DNA of 64,000 nucleotides from Bacillus aerolatus. GTDB taxonomy: Bacteria > Bacillota > Bacilli > Bacillales > Domibacillaceae. The number at the start of each line of letters is the position of its first letter. Position 1 is the stretch's first letter. Below, piece after piece: positions 43,034 to 52,247 of the stretch. The position numbers and the translations under genes were made by a program. The stretch spans positions 1 to 64,000 of the forward strand of contig NZ_WEIO01000008.1 of assembly GCF_009183655.1 (NCBI RefSeq). The letters are read 5' to 3'. The notes under the pieces were generated by a model. That model did not search any database. It was not told the origin of the DNA and saw only the letters and a list, made by a program, of their open reading frames with translations.

Positions 43034-44215
43034 ATGTACAAATTACTGACTCATAATGATTTGGACGGCGTTGGCTGCGGTATTTTAGCAAAGCTTGCTT
43101 TCGGAAAACAAGTCCACGTCCGCTACAATTCCATTTCAGGTTTAAATCACGAAGTAGAATGGTTTTTAGAAAATGGTGATAAGAAGACTTTTTTGCTTAT
43201 TACCGACTTATCAGTAAACGAAGAAAACGAAGAAAAGCTAAATGATTTTTATTTATCAGGAGGAAAGGTTCAGCTGATTGATCATCATAAAACAGCCTTG
43301 CACTTTAACGACTATGAGTGGGGACATGTTTTAGTTGAAGATGCTGAAGGAAAGTTAACATCTGCCACTTCGTTGTTTTATGCGTATCTGATCGAGCATA
43401 AATTCATTGAGCCTTCGGATACCATAGCAGAATTCGTGGAGCTTGTCAGGCAATATGATACGTGGGAATGGGAGAAAAACGATAACCAGAAAGCACGAAG
43501 GCTGAATGCTCTGTTCTTCTTAATTTCGATAGAAGAATTTGAAGAGATAATGATCGGCCGTCTCCAGCATAGCGAACATTTCTTTTTCGACGAATTTGAA
43601 GAAAAGATACTCGATATGGAAGAAGACAAAACCGAGCGCTATATTCGCCGGAAAAGACGGGAGCTAGTGCAAGCCAAAGTCGACGGCTTGTTTGCTGGGA
43701 TTGTATATGCGGAATCGTATCACTCCGAGCTCGGCAATGAACTCGGAAAAGAAAATCCACATCTTGATTATATAGCTATTTTGAACATTGGTGGAAAACG
43801 GATGGGATTTCGCACGATTCATGATCACGTTGATGTATCTGAGGTCGCCGGGCGATATGGAGGCGGCGGTCATGCGAAAGCATCCGGCTGCTCGCTTTCG
43901 GAAGAAGCGTACAGACAGTTTGTTACTGAAACGTTTCATCTTATGCCGCTGCGGGAAGATGCCAAAAGAAACCGCTACAATGTAAAAGAGTCCTCATTCG
44001 GTTCTCTGTACGAAAACCGCAAGGGAGAAATTTTTCTCCTGTATCCGGTTAATGAAAATGAATGGGTAATTGACCATAACGATGAAAAAGTGGAGGACAC
44101 CTTCCCAAGCTTTCAAGAAGGAGAAAGATTCTTAAAAAGAACATATGAAGCCTCCCTTGCCAAGGACGACGTTTTTGTCAGTTACTTAAAGAATTTGGCC
44201 AGAAAAGGTAACTAA
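43034..44215 (+). CDS. nrnB: DHH-family phosphoesterase (NrnB-like oligoribonuclease)
   Basis: 393 residues from the ATG at 43034 (GAGGTG six nt upstream). The longer open frame from 42803 runs through the terminator and is discarded. Metal motifs of the DHH superfamily are present: LTHNDLDGVGCG (DLDG), LITDLS, and LIDHHKTA (the DHH itself). The C-terminal DHHA1-like substrate motif is RYGGGGHAKASGC. Length and order match B. subtilis NrnB (YngD), which degrades short oligoribonucleotides and pAp-like substrates 3' to 5'. A ~70-residue C-terminal extension follows. Confidence 0.88.
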   Translation: MYKLLTHNDLDGVGCGILAKLAFGKQVHVRYNSISGLNHEVEWFLENGDKKTFLLITDLSVNEENEEKLNDFYLSGGKVQLIDHHKTALHFNDYEWGHVLVEDAEGKLTSATSLFYAYLIEHKFIEPSDTIAEFVELVRQYDTWEWEKNDNQKARRLNALFFLISIEEFEEIMIGRLQHSEHFFFDEFEEKILDMEEDKTERYIRRKRRELVQAKVDGLFAGIVYAESYHSELGNELGKENPHLDYIAILNIGGKRMGFRTIHDHVDVSEVAGRYGGGGHAKASGCSLSEEAYRQFVTETFHLMPLREDAKRNRYNVKESSFGSLYENRKGEIFLLYPVNENEWVIDHNDEKVEDTFPSFQEGERFLKRTYEASLAKDDVFVSYLKNLARKGN

Positions 44216-44344
44216 CATACGGTAATGTCTGCTTTTAGAACGTATGTTGAACGATAATCGTGAAAAATTCTATAATTGCTCAAGCAATAGTGGCTTTTCT
44301 TGTCATTTGTGGTACTCTTTAAAGAAGAATAGGAGCGATTGAAC

Positions 44345-44719
44345 ATGATAAAAATTGACATTCCACAACCCGACCTCGTGATTACTAAAAAGAACCAAGA
44401 AGGAGATACGAGCGAGGCGGAAATAGCTAGAGAGTACGGTTTTATTGACTATCATAAAATAGCCCGCGACAAAAGCGGCGTGTATATGTTCTACGATATT
44501 CATGATGAGTTAATGTTCGTTGGAAAAGCAAGAAAACTGAGAATGAGAATTCGTAAAAGTTTTGAGGATACAGTCTCCCCAATCAAAATGCATAGAGACG
44601 AAGTATATAAAATTGCTGTTTGCTACGTAGAAGATCCGGCAGACCGCGATATTTATGAAACGTATATCATCAATAAATTCAAAGCAAAGTACAATATTGA
44701 CAAAGCGTTTTTCAGGTAA
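44345..44719 (+). CDS. GIY-YIG nuclease-domain protein
   Basis: 124 residues from the ATG at 44345 (AGGAG nine nt upstream). The core GVYMFYDIHDELMFVGKARK corresponds to the GIY-YIG start (Gly-Val-Tyr ... Phe-Val-Gly-Lys), followed by LRMRIRKSF with the conserved Arg. The late ETYIINKFKAKYN holds the Glu and Asn of the active site. Such small stand-alone proteins are related to the UvrC N-domain but have no known role in Bacillus. It lies 129 bp after nrnB in the same direction, so it may be read through. Confidence 0.85.
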   Translation: MIKIDIPQPDLVITKKNQEGDTSEAEIAREYGFIDYHKIARDKSGVYMFYDIHDELMFVGKARKLRMRIRKSFEDTVSPIKMHRDEVYKIAVCYVEDPADRDIYETYIINKFKAKYNIDKAFFR

Positions 44720-44785
44720 ATCAAGTTTCTTTTGCCAGAGAGACTGCCTCAAAGGCAAATCTCTGTTAAGTGGACGCAGCGAAAC

Positions 44786-44836
44786 AAAAAATAAGCAGGC
44801 ATGGGAGGTCAAACTCTCACCCCTGCTTATTTTATT
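44786..44836. terminator. Bidirectional terminator
   Basis: AAATAAGCAGG pairs with CCTGCTTATTT, with A/T runs on both sides. It ends the GIY-YIG gene and lies just past the decayed carboxypeptidase. Confidence 0.82.
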
Positions 44837-44863
44837 TAAAACGTTGACCGGCCGGTCTGTACT

Positions 44864-45227
44864 TTAACTTGGCGGATTGGTAAAATATGTCAATAAATAT
44901 CCAACAGGTATAATACCTGTATCCGTTTGATAACCGGCAAGCGATACACCGAGTGACATCGACGTTGACTCTTTCGTGCCGTACACTGTTTTAAAGCCTT
45001 GGTGATGGAGGTCAACCGCATAATCCGGTTTCACATCCGCCCAGTCGCGGTTTAAATCAACCGTTACTGGTGTTCCGTTTCTGTCTTCTTTTGGCTGGCC
45101 CGCTTCATCATACAGCGTCGTTGTGCGCGTATTCATGATACTGCCGTCCGGGTTTTACATCGGAATAGCATAGTTTGCTGAAACATGTCGACAAACTCTT
45201 TGGCACCTTCTCTTGCCTTTCATGTAA
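44864..45227 (-). pseudogene. Remnant of an M14 zinc carboxypeptidase gene
   Basis: The frame reads NPDGSIMNTRTTTLYDE, then VDLNRDWADVKPDYAVDLHHQG, the M14 pattern of Asn-Pro-Asp-Gly, Asn-Arg-Asp and Asp-Leu-His-His. Just before NPDG a TAA interrupts [12 protein letters not shown], and a little further upstream the matching frame shifts ([13 protein letters not shown]). The zinc-binding N-terminal third and part of the C-terminus are missing. It is a dead gene. Confidence 0.8.
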
Positions 45228-45357
45228 ATTTCTGTTACTGTTAAGAAGAATTATTTTTGTTCGAAGAAGAATGATAAGTAGAAAAACTTTTCGTCTGCAA
45301 GATTTGAGCAAGGATAGTAACATATATGTGTGCGCAGCACACGAGGAGGAAGCACAA

Positions 45358-45558
45358 ATGGAACAAGGTAAAGTAAAATGGTTTAATGCAGAAAAAGGTT
45401 TTGGATTTATCGAACGTGAAGGCGGAGACGATGTATTCGTTCACTTCTCAGCTATCCAAGGCGAAGGCTACAAATCTTTAGACGAAGGTCAAGAAGTTAC
45501 TTTCGAAACAGAGCAAGGTCAACGCGGCCTGCAAGCGACTAACGTTCAAAAAGCATAA
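45358..45558 (+). CDS. Cold-shock protein (CspA/CspB family)
   Basis: 66 residues, one cold-shock domain. RNP1 is KGFGFIER (KGFGFI) and RNP2 is DVFVHFSAI, with KWFNAEKG before and [17 protein letters not shown] after. It binds single-stranded RNA/DNA as a chaperone. The AGGAGGAAGCACAA ribosome binding site is strong. An untranslated leader probably runs over the decayed carboxypeptidase start. A U-tailed hairpin follows. Confidence 0.96.
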   Translation: MEQGKVKWFNAEKGFGFIEREGGDDVFVHFSAIQGEGYKSLDEGQEVTFETEQGQRGLQATNVQKA

Positions 45559-45614
45559 TTACTCTATCAACTAAATTAAACAAACTACGACAGTAAAGAC
45601 TGTTATAGATGATC

Positions 45615-45663
45615 GACAACCCACTCTCAACTCTTAATTTGAAAGTGCGGTTGTCTTTTTTTG
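45615..45663 (+). terminator. Terminator of the cold-shock gene
   Basis: GACAACC-CACT pairs with AGTG-GGTTGTC, followed by TTTTTTT. Confidence 0.85.
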
Positions 45664-45730
45664 ATTATCCCTCTTGCCAGCCAGCTTTAAATAAAGAGCA
45701 AAGTAAATTTTTCATCCGATTCCATTAGAG

Positions 45731-45877
45731 GTGATTGCTTTTGCGACACTCGTCGTCAACAGCAAGCATATCCTGCTTTTAAATGATCTGCCTGTTCTCG
45801 TTATTTGGCTATTGCCGACTATTATTGGTACTCCGCTTATTATTAAGATCGGAAACAAATACACTCCCAAAAAATAA
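45731..45877 (+). pseudogene. C-terminal fragment of an unidentified membrane protein
   Basis: From a GTG with no convincing ribosome binding site the frame reads VIAFATLVVNSKHILLLNDL and PVLVIWLLPTIIGTPLIIKI, then the basic tail GNKYTPKK and TAA. Two hydrophobic stretches and a Lys-rich end look like the last part of a larger membrane protein. I cannot name the family. Confidence 0.45.
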
Positions 45878-45904
45878 ATTGGCCGGCTGAATGACAGATC
45901 AACA

Positions 45905-45947
45905 AAAAGGAACGCCCGGCTTTTCGCCGCCCAAGCGTTCCTTTTCG
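45905..45947 (-). terminator. Terminator of sodC
   Basis: AAGGAACGC pairs with GCGTTCCTT, with an inner GGCG/CGCC stem; a T run follows on the minus strand. Confidence 0.85.
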
Positions 45948-45955
45948 TCTATTTT

Positions 45956-46657
45956 TTATTGTTTAATTATACCACACACGATGCGATCCCCTGCATCACC
46001 TGCCGGCTGGGATTTCCCATCATCCGGTTTGGCGTGAATCACAAGAGCTGATCCGTCATCATCAAATAAGGAATGTTTTTCGCCGCTGACTAGTGTAACG
46101 TTTTCCGCTATCATTTCTGCTTTCGCTGTACCGTCTTCGGCTACTTTAAGATCCGGCAAGTCACCAGCATGAGGTCCTTTTTCATGATCAAACCCATGCA
46201 TCGCACCTGTTGGGTTAAAGTGTCCTCCAGCTGACTCAAATGTCGGTGCTTCACATTTTCCGGTTTCATGAATGTGGAAACCATGTTCCCCAGCCGGCAA
46301 GTTAGAGGCTTCAACCTTAACGAGCACCCCGTCTTCTGCCTGTTCCAATTCAGCTGTCCCAACTTTTTTGCCTTCGCTGTTGTTTAAATCAACCGTTACT
46401 GAGCCCGGAGTTTCAATGTTTTTGTTTTCTTCTTCGGCTGCTTGTTCTTCCGTTGGTGTTTCTTCATTTGGCTGCGTTCCTGTCGACTCATCTGCCGTTC
46501 CTGGATCACTTTCATTCGTCGTTGTTTCTTCGCTTGTTTCATTGCCTGCTTCTTCGGTATTGCTTTGCTCATCCGCAGCGTTGTCATTACCTCCGCCGCA
46601 AGCAGCTAAGACGAGCATCATCGCTAAAAATAATGTTAGAAAAAACCACTTCTTCAT
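45956..46657 (-). CDS. sodC: Cu-Zn superoxide dismutase lipoprotein
   Basis: 233 residues. Signal peptide with lipobox LAAC (Cys at 20). A ~55-residue Asp/Glu/Thr-rich linker puts the enzyme away from the membrane. The SodC domain has the first metal cluster [13 protein letters not shown], the second [28 protein letters not shown], and the C-terminal [12 protein letters not shown] with the disulfide Cys and active-site Arg. The His residues for Cu and Zn appear complete. Some Bacillus SodC homologues (YojM) lack Cu ligands; this one seems to keep them. It removes superoxide outside the membrane. Confidence 0.95.
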   Translation of the reverse strand: MKKWFFLTLFLAMMLVLAACGGGNDNAADEQSNTEEAGNETSEETTTNESDPGTADESTGTQPNEETPTEEQAAEEENKNIETPGSVTVDLNNSEGKKVGTAELEQAEDGVLVKVEASNLPAGEHGFHIHETGKCEAPTFESAGGHFNPTGAMHGFDHEKGPHAGDLPDLKVAEDGTAKAEMIAENVTLVSGEKHSLFDDDGSALVIHAKPDDGKSQPAGDAGDRIVCGIIKQ

Positions 46658-46848
46658 TCTATTCCCCTACTTTCCATAAAATATGTACATACACATCCAC
46701 TTTACACAATTGAGAGAATATTTAAACATATATGGAGCACTTTCATTCATTAGACCTAATGGTGAATAATAAGTACGCTATAAAAGAAGGAGACCTTTTA
46801 AGTTTAAAGCGATTTTTCATGACTTTTGCCCGTTCATTTTTTACTCAT

Positions 46849-47679
46849 TTACTTTTCATACTCTTCTAAAGCTCTTAACAAAGTCGATTGAATAGTTACA
46901 TCGGAAAAATCAATGCCTAGCTGAGTAGCTGTCTGAGCCACTTCTGGGCGAATACCAGAAAGAACAGAGGCCACGCCTATTAGCTTTAAAGAAGACAATA
47001 ATTGAAAAAGCTGATGAGCAACCATCGTATCGACGATCGGGACAGCCGATAAATCAATAAACAATGTTTGTACGCCTTTTTCTAAACATTGTTCAAGCGA
47101 AGATTCCAATATAACTTTTGCCCGGTATGTATCAATATCACCAACGACTGGCAGGACACCTATTCCCTTTTTGATTGGAATAACCGGGCTACTCAACTCA
47201 GTAATCATTTCCTGCTGGCACGCCAATAGTTTCTGCATTATTTTTTGATGATTCTCAGTAAAGGCTTCAATGATGTAATCAAATGTGCTATTCAGCGATT
47301 CACTCCAGCGCAGCACATCATGCACCGTAACTTCTTCGCCTGCTTCTTCAATGAATTTTCTTACAAATCTCCAATAAATTGAACGGAACACCCTAAATTG
47401 GGCAATAATTTCATGCATAGGTACGTCTTTCTTTGCCCGTTCTTCAGCTACTCTTATTGCCCATTGTTCAATACACTGTTCTTTTTCTTCAATGAACACA
47501 TTGGTTATTGCTTCAATAAACGCACCATTTTCTTCGCGCAGCTGCCGTTCCACGTCAGGCGTACTATTCTTTGAATAAGTTGTACCATCCGCTTTGCTGC
47601 GCGTGCTCAGCCATTCGTTTGTTAGGCTTTCTTTGTTTTCTAATATGTAATCATATAATTTTTCGTTTATTTTCCTCAT
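46849..47679 (-). CDS. RsbR-family co-antagonist with STAS domain (RsbRD-like)
   Basis: 276 residues. The N-terminal ~150 residues are the non-haem globin-like RsbR sensor domain (LYDYILENKESLTNEWLSTR, IAQFRVFRSIYWRFVRKFIEE). Residues ~160-276 are a STAS domain (IGVLPVVGDIDTYRAKVILE, VQTLFIDLSAVPIVDTMVAH) with the Thr of the phosphorylation segment (VDTMVAH). Such proteins build the stressosome that binds RsbS and RsbT and controls sigma-B. No rsbS/rsbT is nearby, as for B. subtilis yqhA/yojH. It is alone in its transcript. Confidence 0.9.
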   Translation of the reverse strand: MRKINEKLYDYILENKESLTNEWLSTRSKADGTTYSKNSTPDVERQLREENGAFIEAITNVFIEEKEQCIEQWAIRVAEERAKKDVPMHEIIAQFRVFRSIYWRFVRKFIEEAGEEVTVHDVLRWSESLNSTFDYIIEAFTENHQKIMQKLLACQQEMITELSSPVIPIKKGIGVLPVVGDIDTYRAKVILESSLEQCLEKGVQTLFIDLSAVPIVDTMVAHQLFQLLSSLKLIGVASVLSGIRPEVAQTATQLGIDFSDVTIQSTLLRALEEYEK

Positions 47680-47849
47680 AATTTTCTTGAGCTCCTTTAT
47701 TTATTCGATTTCTGCTTTACGAGCCACTTATATCATCAAAACAATTGTAAAGCAATAACATAACTTTTACTATGCATAACGCTTCGTAAAAACAGAACAT
47801 GAACTCCTTCTTTAGGAGCAAAGCAAACAGAGAAAAATGATACAAAAAA

Positions 47850-47897
47850 GAACAGCCCATAAGCGCAATGCTGCACCTTATAGACTGTTCTTTTTTA
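47850..47897 (-). terminator. Terminator of the BCCT gene
   Basis: AAGAACAG-C-TATAAG pairs with CTTATAG-CTGTTCTT across both T/A tails, directly after the stop. Confidence 0.85.
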
Positions 47898-47905
47898 AAT
47901 AGTAA

Positions 47906-49462
47906 TTACGCCTTTTTAGCGGCGGGTTTTTTTTTTATATTAACAACTTGCTCTTCACTTTCCTTACTTGTTTCCTTTGAGAGAAGAAGTAGTTCTCCTT
48001 TGAGCCCCTTATACGTCGAATAACACATAATAAGCATTAAGGCTGCGAGTGGTACAGCAGTTGCTACAAGTGCGGATTGCAAGCCTGCTAAACCGCCTGT
48101 CATAATTAAAACAACGGATATAGCAGCAATTACGATTCCCCAAATAATTTTTGTCTTATGCGCAGGGTTCGGGTTCCCATTTTCACTGATCATACCTAAC
48201 ACAAAGACGGCTGAATTTGCCGAAGTGATAAAGAAAATGAGCACGAGTACCATCGCTAATATACTTAGAAATACTCCCATAGGGAAATACTCGAAAAATT
48301 TGAATAAAGCAGAAGTGACATCAGTTGAGACAGCTGTTGCAAGCGCTGTTTCCCCCATATTTTGAATAAGATGAATAGCAGACCCTCCCATAACAGCAAA
48401 CCAGAAGAATGAACCAAGCACAGGAATGAAGACGGCACCCATCATAAATTCTTTAATCGTTCTGCCTTTTGAAATTCTGGCTACAAAGCTGCCGACAAGC
48501 GGCGCCCAGGCGATCCACCAGCCAAAGTAGAATAACGTCCAGCTTGCGATCCAAGAACCATCACTATAAGGTTCTGTCCGGAAAGACATACTAACAAAAT
48601 TTTGAACGTAATCGCCGACTCCTTGGAAAAAAATTTTAAAGATCGTTTGTGTCGGTCCAAGAAACAGCACAAAACCTAACAAAGCAAAAGCTAATAACAT
48701 GTTCAGGTTAGATAAATGTTTCATCGCTCCTTGCAGCCCTGAAACGGTAGAGGCCACATAGATAAACGTAACGACAAGGATAATGATGGCTTGAGTATTA
48801 ATATTCACCGGCAAGCCCCAAAGGACATTCATTCCGCTGTTAACTTGCAATGTGCCAAAGCCGAGTGACGTAGCAATTCCAATGACAATAGAAAGGATAA
48901 CGACAACATCGATGACCTTTCCGAAAGGACCTCGAATTTTGTCTCCTATTAAAGGATAAAAAACTGAACTTAATGAGGCTGGCAGCTTTTTTCTAAACTG
49001 AAAGAAAGCTAAGGAGACACCTACAAGTGCATAACAAGCCCAGGCAGACACTCCCCAGTGTAAATAAACGAATTGCATGGCAAGCTTCGCCGATTCCTCG
49101 GAAGAGCCTTTTCCAAATGGAGGATCAATATAGTAGGAAACGGGTTCTGCTACCCCCCAAAATACGAGACTAATCCCGATAGAAGCACTGAATAACATGC
49201 CGATCCATGTGGCTGTTTTATATTCCGGGCGATCTGAGTCATCACCTAAACGAATATGGCCGAATTTCGACAACCCAATGTACATACAGAAAGCAAAGAA
49301 GATAAACACACTGCCAAGAATAAACCATCCTAAATTATTATAAATAAAATTAAGCGATGAATTTGAAAAATGCTCTAATTGATTTGGCATAAATACGCCA
49401 ATACTAATTAATCCTAAGCTGACTGCCAATGATGCATAAAATACAAATTTCTTGCTATTCAT
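47906..49462 (-). CDS. BCCT-family betaine/carnitine/choline transporter
   Basis: 518 residues, 12 membrane segments. The family signature is in helix 8 (WTLFYFGWWIAWAPLVGSFVARISKGRTIKEF), and the substrate-box Trp residues lie around WGVSAWACYALVG. The N-terminal part FAFCMYIGLSKFGHIRLG is typical. The C-terminal tail is short and basic (KKKPAAKKA). It takes up quaternary ammonium compounds with Na or H. The downstream position relative to a Rieske oxygenase operon suggests it feeds catabolism rather than osmoprotection. It has its own sigma-A type promoter. Confidence 0.94.
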   Translation of the reverse strand: MNSKKFVFYASLAVSLGLISIGVFMPNQLEHFSNSSLNFIYNNLGWFILGSVFIFFAFCMYIGLSKFGHIRLGDDSDRPEYKTATWIGMLFSASIGISLVFWGVAEPVSYYIDPPFGKGSSEESAKLAMQFVYLHWGVSAWACYALVGVSLAFFQFRKKLPASLSSVFYPLIGDKIRGPFGKVIDVVVILSIVIGIATSLGFGTLQVNSGMNVLWGLPVNINTQAIIILVVTFIYVASTVSGLQGAMKHLSNLNMLLAFALLGFVLFLGPTQTIFKIFFQGVGDYVQNFVSMSFRTEPYSDGSWIASWTLFYFGWWIAWAPLVGSFVARISKGRTIKEFMMGAVFIPVLGSFFWFAVMGGSAIHLIQNMGETALATAVSTDVTSALFKFFEYFPMGVFLSILAMVLVLIFFITSANSAVFVLGMISENGNPNPAHKTKIIWGIVIAAISVVLIMTGGLAGLQSALVATAVPLAALMLIMCYSTYKGLKGELLLLSKETSKESEEQVVNIKKKPAAKKA

Positions 49463-49548
49463 CCAAACACTCCTTATAAGTCTAGTTGAAAAGAAACATC
49501 ACTTTCCTTTAAAAATCCGACATTAATGTAAGCGATTTCTAAATTCAG

Positions 49549-49578
49549 AATATAAAATGTATATAGATCGTTAGTCAA
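49549..49578 (-). promoter_or_regulatory. Candidate sigma-A promoter of the BCCT gene
   Basis: Minus strand TTGACT then TATATT at 18-bp spacing (or TTATAT at 17), about 90 bp before the start and after the terminator of the preceding operon. Confidence 0.5.
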
Positions 49579-49628
49579 GTTGATAATCGATAAGGCGCAT
49601 CGGAATAAAAAAGAAATTTCAAAAAATT

Positions 49629-49674
49629 CAATCGGTATCGTATGAAGAAAGTTTCCCTTCATACGATACCGATC
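49629..49674 (-). terminator. Terminator of the oxygenase/dehydrogenase operon
   Basis: ATCGGTATCGTATGAAG pairs perfectly with CTTCATACGATACCGAT; TGAATTTTTT follows on the minus strand. Confidence 0.93.
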
Positions 49675-49683
49675 TATTCATTT

Positions 49684-50775
49684 TTACACTTTTAGATCAT
49701 TAGAAGAGACTAATGAAGAAATGATATTCGTCACCCGGTCCCCCACTTCAGAAGTAGAAGCTGTTCCATTCATGTCTGGCGTCAGAACTTGATCTTCTAA
49801 CAGAAGCTGCTCGATAGCATCAAGCACTACTTTTCCATACTTTTCATAGCCGAAAAAGTCGAGCATTTGGCTTGCTGACCAAATGGATGCGAGCGGGTTG
49901 CCAATGCCTCTGCCTGCAATGTCAGGAGCTGATCCGTGAATTGGTTCAAACATGGACGGATAGTCTCTCTCAGGATTGATGTTTGCTCCTGCAGCAAGCC
50001 CAATACCACCAGCCAGCGCCGCTCCCAAATCTGTTAAAATATCACCGAACAAGTTGGATGTCACAACGACTTCGAAGCGCTTTGGATCTTTGATCATCAG
50101 CATAGCCGCTGCATCAACGAGGTAAGAAGCTGTTTCAACGTCCGGATATTCCGCGCTGACTTCTTCAAAGACTTGATCCCAGAAAACCATTGAATAATTT
50201 AATGCGTTCGCTTTAGAAATGCTTGTCAGTGATCTTCCTTCTTTTCTAGCCGTTTCAAACGCATAGCGGATGATCCGCTCTGTTCCCTTTCGAGAAAATA
50301 CGCCGTTTTGCAACACCACTTCATGTTCTTGTCCTTTAAACAGCCAGTCACCGGCGCCCGAATACTCGCCTTCACTGTTTTCGCGGATGAACAGCATATC
50401 AATATCTTCTCGTTTTACATCCGTTAATGGACAATGTGCCCCTTTTAAAAGTGTTACTGGACGTATATTAACATACTGATCAAAGTTTTTGCGGATTTTT
50501 AACAATAAATCCCAGAGTGAGATATGATCGGGGACGCCAGGAAATCCGACTGCTCCCAAATAGATTGCATCAAACTCTTTTAACTGTTCTATTCCATCAT
50601 CGTCCATCATTTTTCCATGGTTAGCATAAAATTCGCAGCCCCATGGAAAATAAGTGAAGTCAAATTGGAAGCCTGAATCAAGCTCAGCCACTTTGTTCAA
50701 CACTTTGACCCCTTCGTTAATGACTTCAGGGCCGATGCCGTCTCCGGCGATAACCGCAATTTTAAATTTTTTCAC
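49684..50775 (-). CDS. Tartrate/D-malate-type decarboxylating dehydrogenase
   Basis: 363 residues from a GTG at 50775 (GGGAG nine nt upstream); the frame from 50811 begins inside the preceding gene at TTG. Isopropylmalate/isocitrate dehydrogenase family: AVIAGDGIGPEVINEGV at the start, the metal/substrate set FIRENSEGEYSGAG with Arg, the SKANALNYSMVFWD block with catalytic Lys, and FGDILTDLGAALAGGIGLA. FEPIHGSAPDIAGRGIGNPLA closes the NAD site. The FTYFPWGCEFY segment marks the TtuC/YcsA/DmlA branch, which acts on tartrate and D-malate. In the proposed pathway it converts malate to pyruvate and CO2. Confidence 0.91.
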   Translation of the reverse strand: MKKFKIAVIAGDGIGPEVINEGVKVLNKVAELDSGFQFDFTYFPWGCEFYANHGKMMDDDGIEQLKEFDAIYLGAVGFPGVPDHISLWDLLLKIRKNFDQYVNIRPVTLLKGAHCPLTDVKREDIDMLFIRENSEGEYSGAGDWLFKGQEHEVVLQNGVFSRKGTERIIRYAFETARKEGRSLTSISKANALNYSMVFWDQVFEEVSAEYPDVETASYLVDAAAMLMIKDPKRFEVVVTSNLFGDILTDLGAALAGGIGLAAGANINPERDYPSMFEPIHGSAPDIAGRGIGNPLASIWSASQMLDFFGYEKYGKVVLDAIEQLLLEDQVLTPDMNGTASTSEVGDRVTNIISSLVSSNDLKV

Positions 50776-50795
50776 AGCAGCAATCTCCCTCGTTT

Positions 50796-52247
50796 TCAGC
50801 TTTGGTTCCAAACGACTAATTTCATTTCAGTCATTTCTTCCACTGCGTATTTGATGCCTTCACGGCCCGTTCCACTTTCTTTTACACCACCATATGGCAT
50901 TTGGTCGACACGGTATGTCGGCACATCATTGATGATTACCCCGCCCACATGCAATTCTTGTGAAGCATATAAAGCGTTTTTCACGTTATTCGTGTATATG
51001 CCCGCCTGTAAGCCGAAGCGGGAGTCATTTACGAGCCCAATCGCTTCTTCTACTGAACTCACTTTGTTGACAACAACAATCGGAGCAAACGCTTCTTGGC
51101 ACGACACTTTTAATGCATGATCCGCATCCGTAATAATCGTCGGTTCAAGAATGCCTTCCTGCAGTTTGCCTCCCGCTGCTACTTTAGCATTGCTTTCTTT
51201 CGTTTCTTCGATCCAATCTAATACACGTTCAGCTTCCCCTTTAGCTATTAAAGCGGAAATATACGTTTCTGGATCAAGCGGATCGCCGATTTTCAGCTTT
51301 TTCGCCGCTTCCGTAAATTTCGTAACAAACTCCGCATACACCTCTTCGTGTGCATAGACACGCTGAAGGGAAATACATACTTGGCCTTGGTTAGAGAAAG
51401 CTCCCATAACACAGCGGTCAATAATTTGATCGATATCAATGTCTTTGTCGATAATTAAAGCGGAGTTTGAACCAAGTTCCAATGTCGTTTTTTTCAAGCC
51501 CGCTTTGCTGCGGATGCCGATGCCAACACTTGGGCTCCCTGTAAATGTTACCATACTTACACGGTCGTCTTCCACAATTGCTTCACCAACTGTGCCGCCA
51601 GGACCTGTTACTACATTTAATACGCCCGCTGGAAGTCCTGCTTCTTCAAACACTTCAGCAATAAAGAGAGCAGACAGCGGCGTTTGTGAAGCCGGTTTTA
51701 AAACAATCGTATTACCCGCTGCAATCGCTGGTCCAACTTTGTGCGCCACAAGGTTCATCGGAAAGTTAAACGGCGTGATCGCTCCAATAACGCCAATTGG
51801 CTCTCTTACCGTATATCCGAAGCGGCCAACGCCGCCTGCAGCTGCATCAAAAGGAATCGTCTCACCGTAAATTCTTTTCGCTTCTTCTGCTGCAAATTTA
51901 TACGTTTCAATCGTTCTTGCTACTTCCGCTTTCGCGAATACAATCGGCTTGGCAGACTCACGTGAAATAATCTCTGCTGCTTCATCTGCTTTTTCTTTTA
52001 ATAGTACCACGACTTTTTCCAAAATTTCTGCTCGCTGGTATGCCGGCATTTTTGCGATAGCTCCGCGCGCCTCGTAAGCAGCGTCAATCGCTCTTACCGT
52101 CAGCTCTTTATCCGCCATAGCAATTTGGGCAATTTCTTCCCCGGAATAAGGGGAGTAAAGCGGAGCATACTTTGCTGCTTCTACTTTTTCACCATTGATC
52201 AATAAGAACTGTTTCGTCGACTTTACTTCATTCACTAATTTACTCAT
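50796..52247 (-). CDS. Aldehyde dehydrogenase (proposed malic semialdehyde dehydrogenase)
   Basis: 483 residues from the ATG at 52247 (GGAGG six nt upstream; earlier in-frame codons lie in the oxygenase gene). ALDH-family landmarks: ITPFNFPMNLVAHKVGPA, TFTGSPSVG, catalytic Glu in TLELGSNSALI and Cys in FSNQGQVCISLQR. It resembles lactaldehyde/phosphonoacetaldehyde-type ALDHs more than betaine aldehyde dehydrogenases. It overlaps the oxygenase stop by 8 bp and the decarboxylating dehydrogenase follows 20 bp after, so the three are coupled. A C4 hydroxy-semialdehyde from carnitine fits this order; that is inference. Confidence 0.9.
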   Translation of the reverse strand: MSKLVNEVKSTKQFLLINGEKVEAAKYAPLYSPYSGEEIAQIAMADKELTVRAIDAAYEARGAIAKMPAYQRAEILEKVVVLLKEKADEAAEIISRESAKPIVFAKAEVARTIETYKFAAEEAKRIYGETIPFDAAAGGVGRFGYTVREPIGVIGAITPFNFPMNLVAHKVGPAIAAGNTIVLKPASQTPLSALFIAEVFEEAGLPAGVLNVVTGPGGTVGEAIVEDDRVSMVTFTGSPSVGIGIRSKAGLKKTTLELGSNSALIIDKDIDIDQIIDRCVMGAFSNQGQVCISLQRVYAHEEVYAEFVTKFTEAAKKLKIGDPLDPETYISALIAKGEAERVLDWIEETKESNAKVAAGGKLQEGILEPTIITDADHALKVSCQEAFAPIVVVNKVSSVEEAIGLVNDSRFGLQAGIYTNNVKNALYASQELHVGGVIINDVPTYRVDQMPYGGVKESGTGREGIKYAVEEMTEMKLVVWNQS

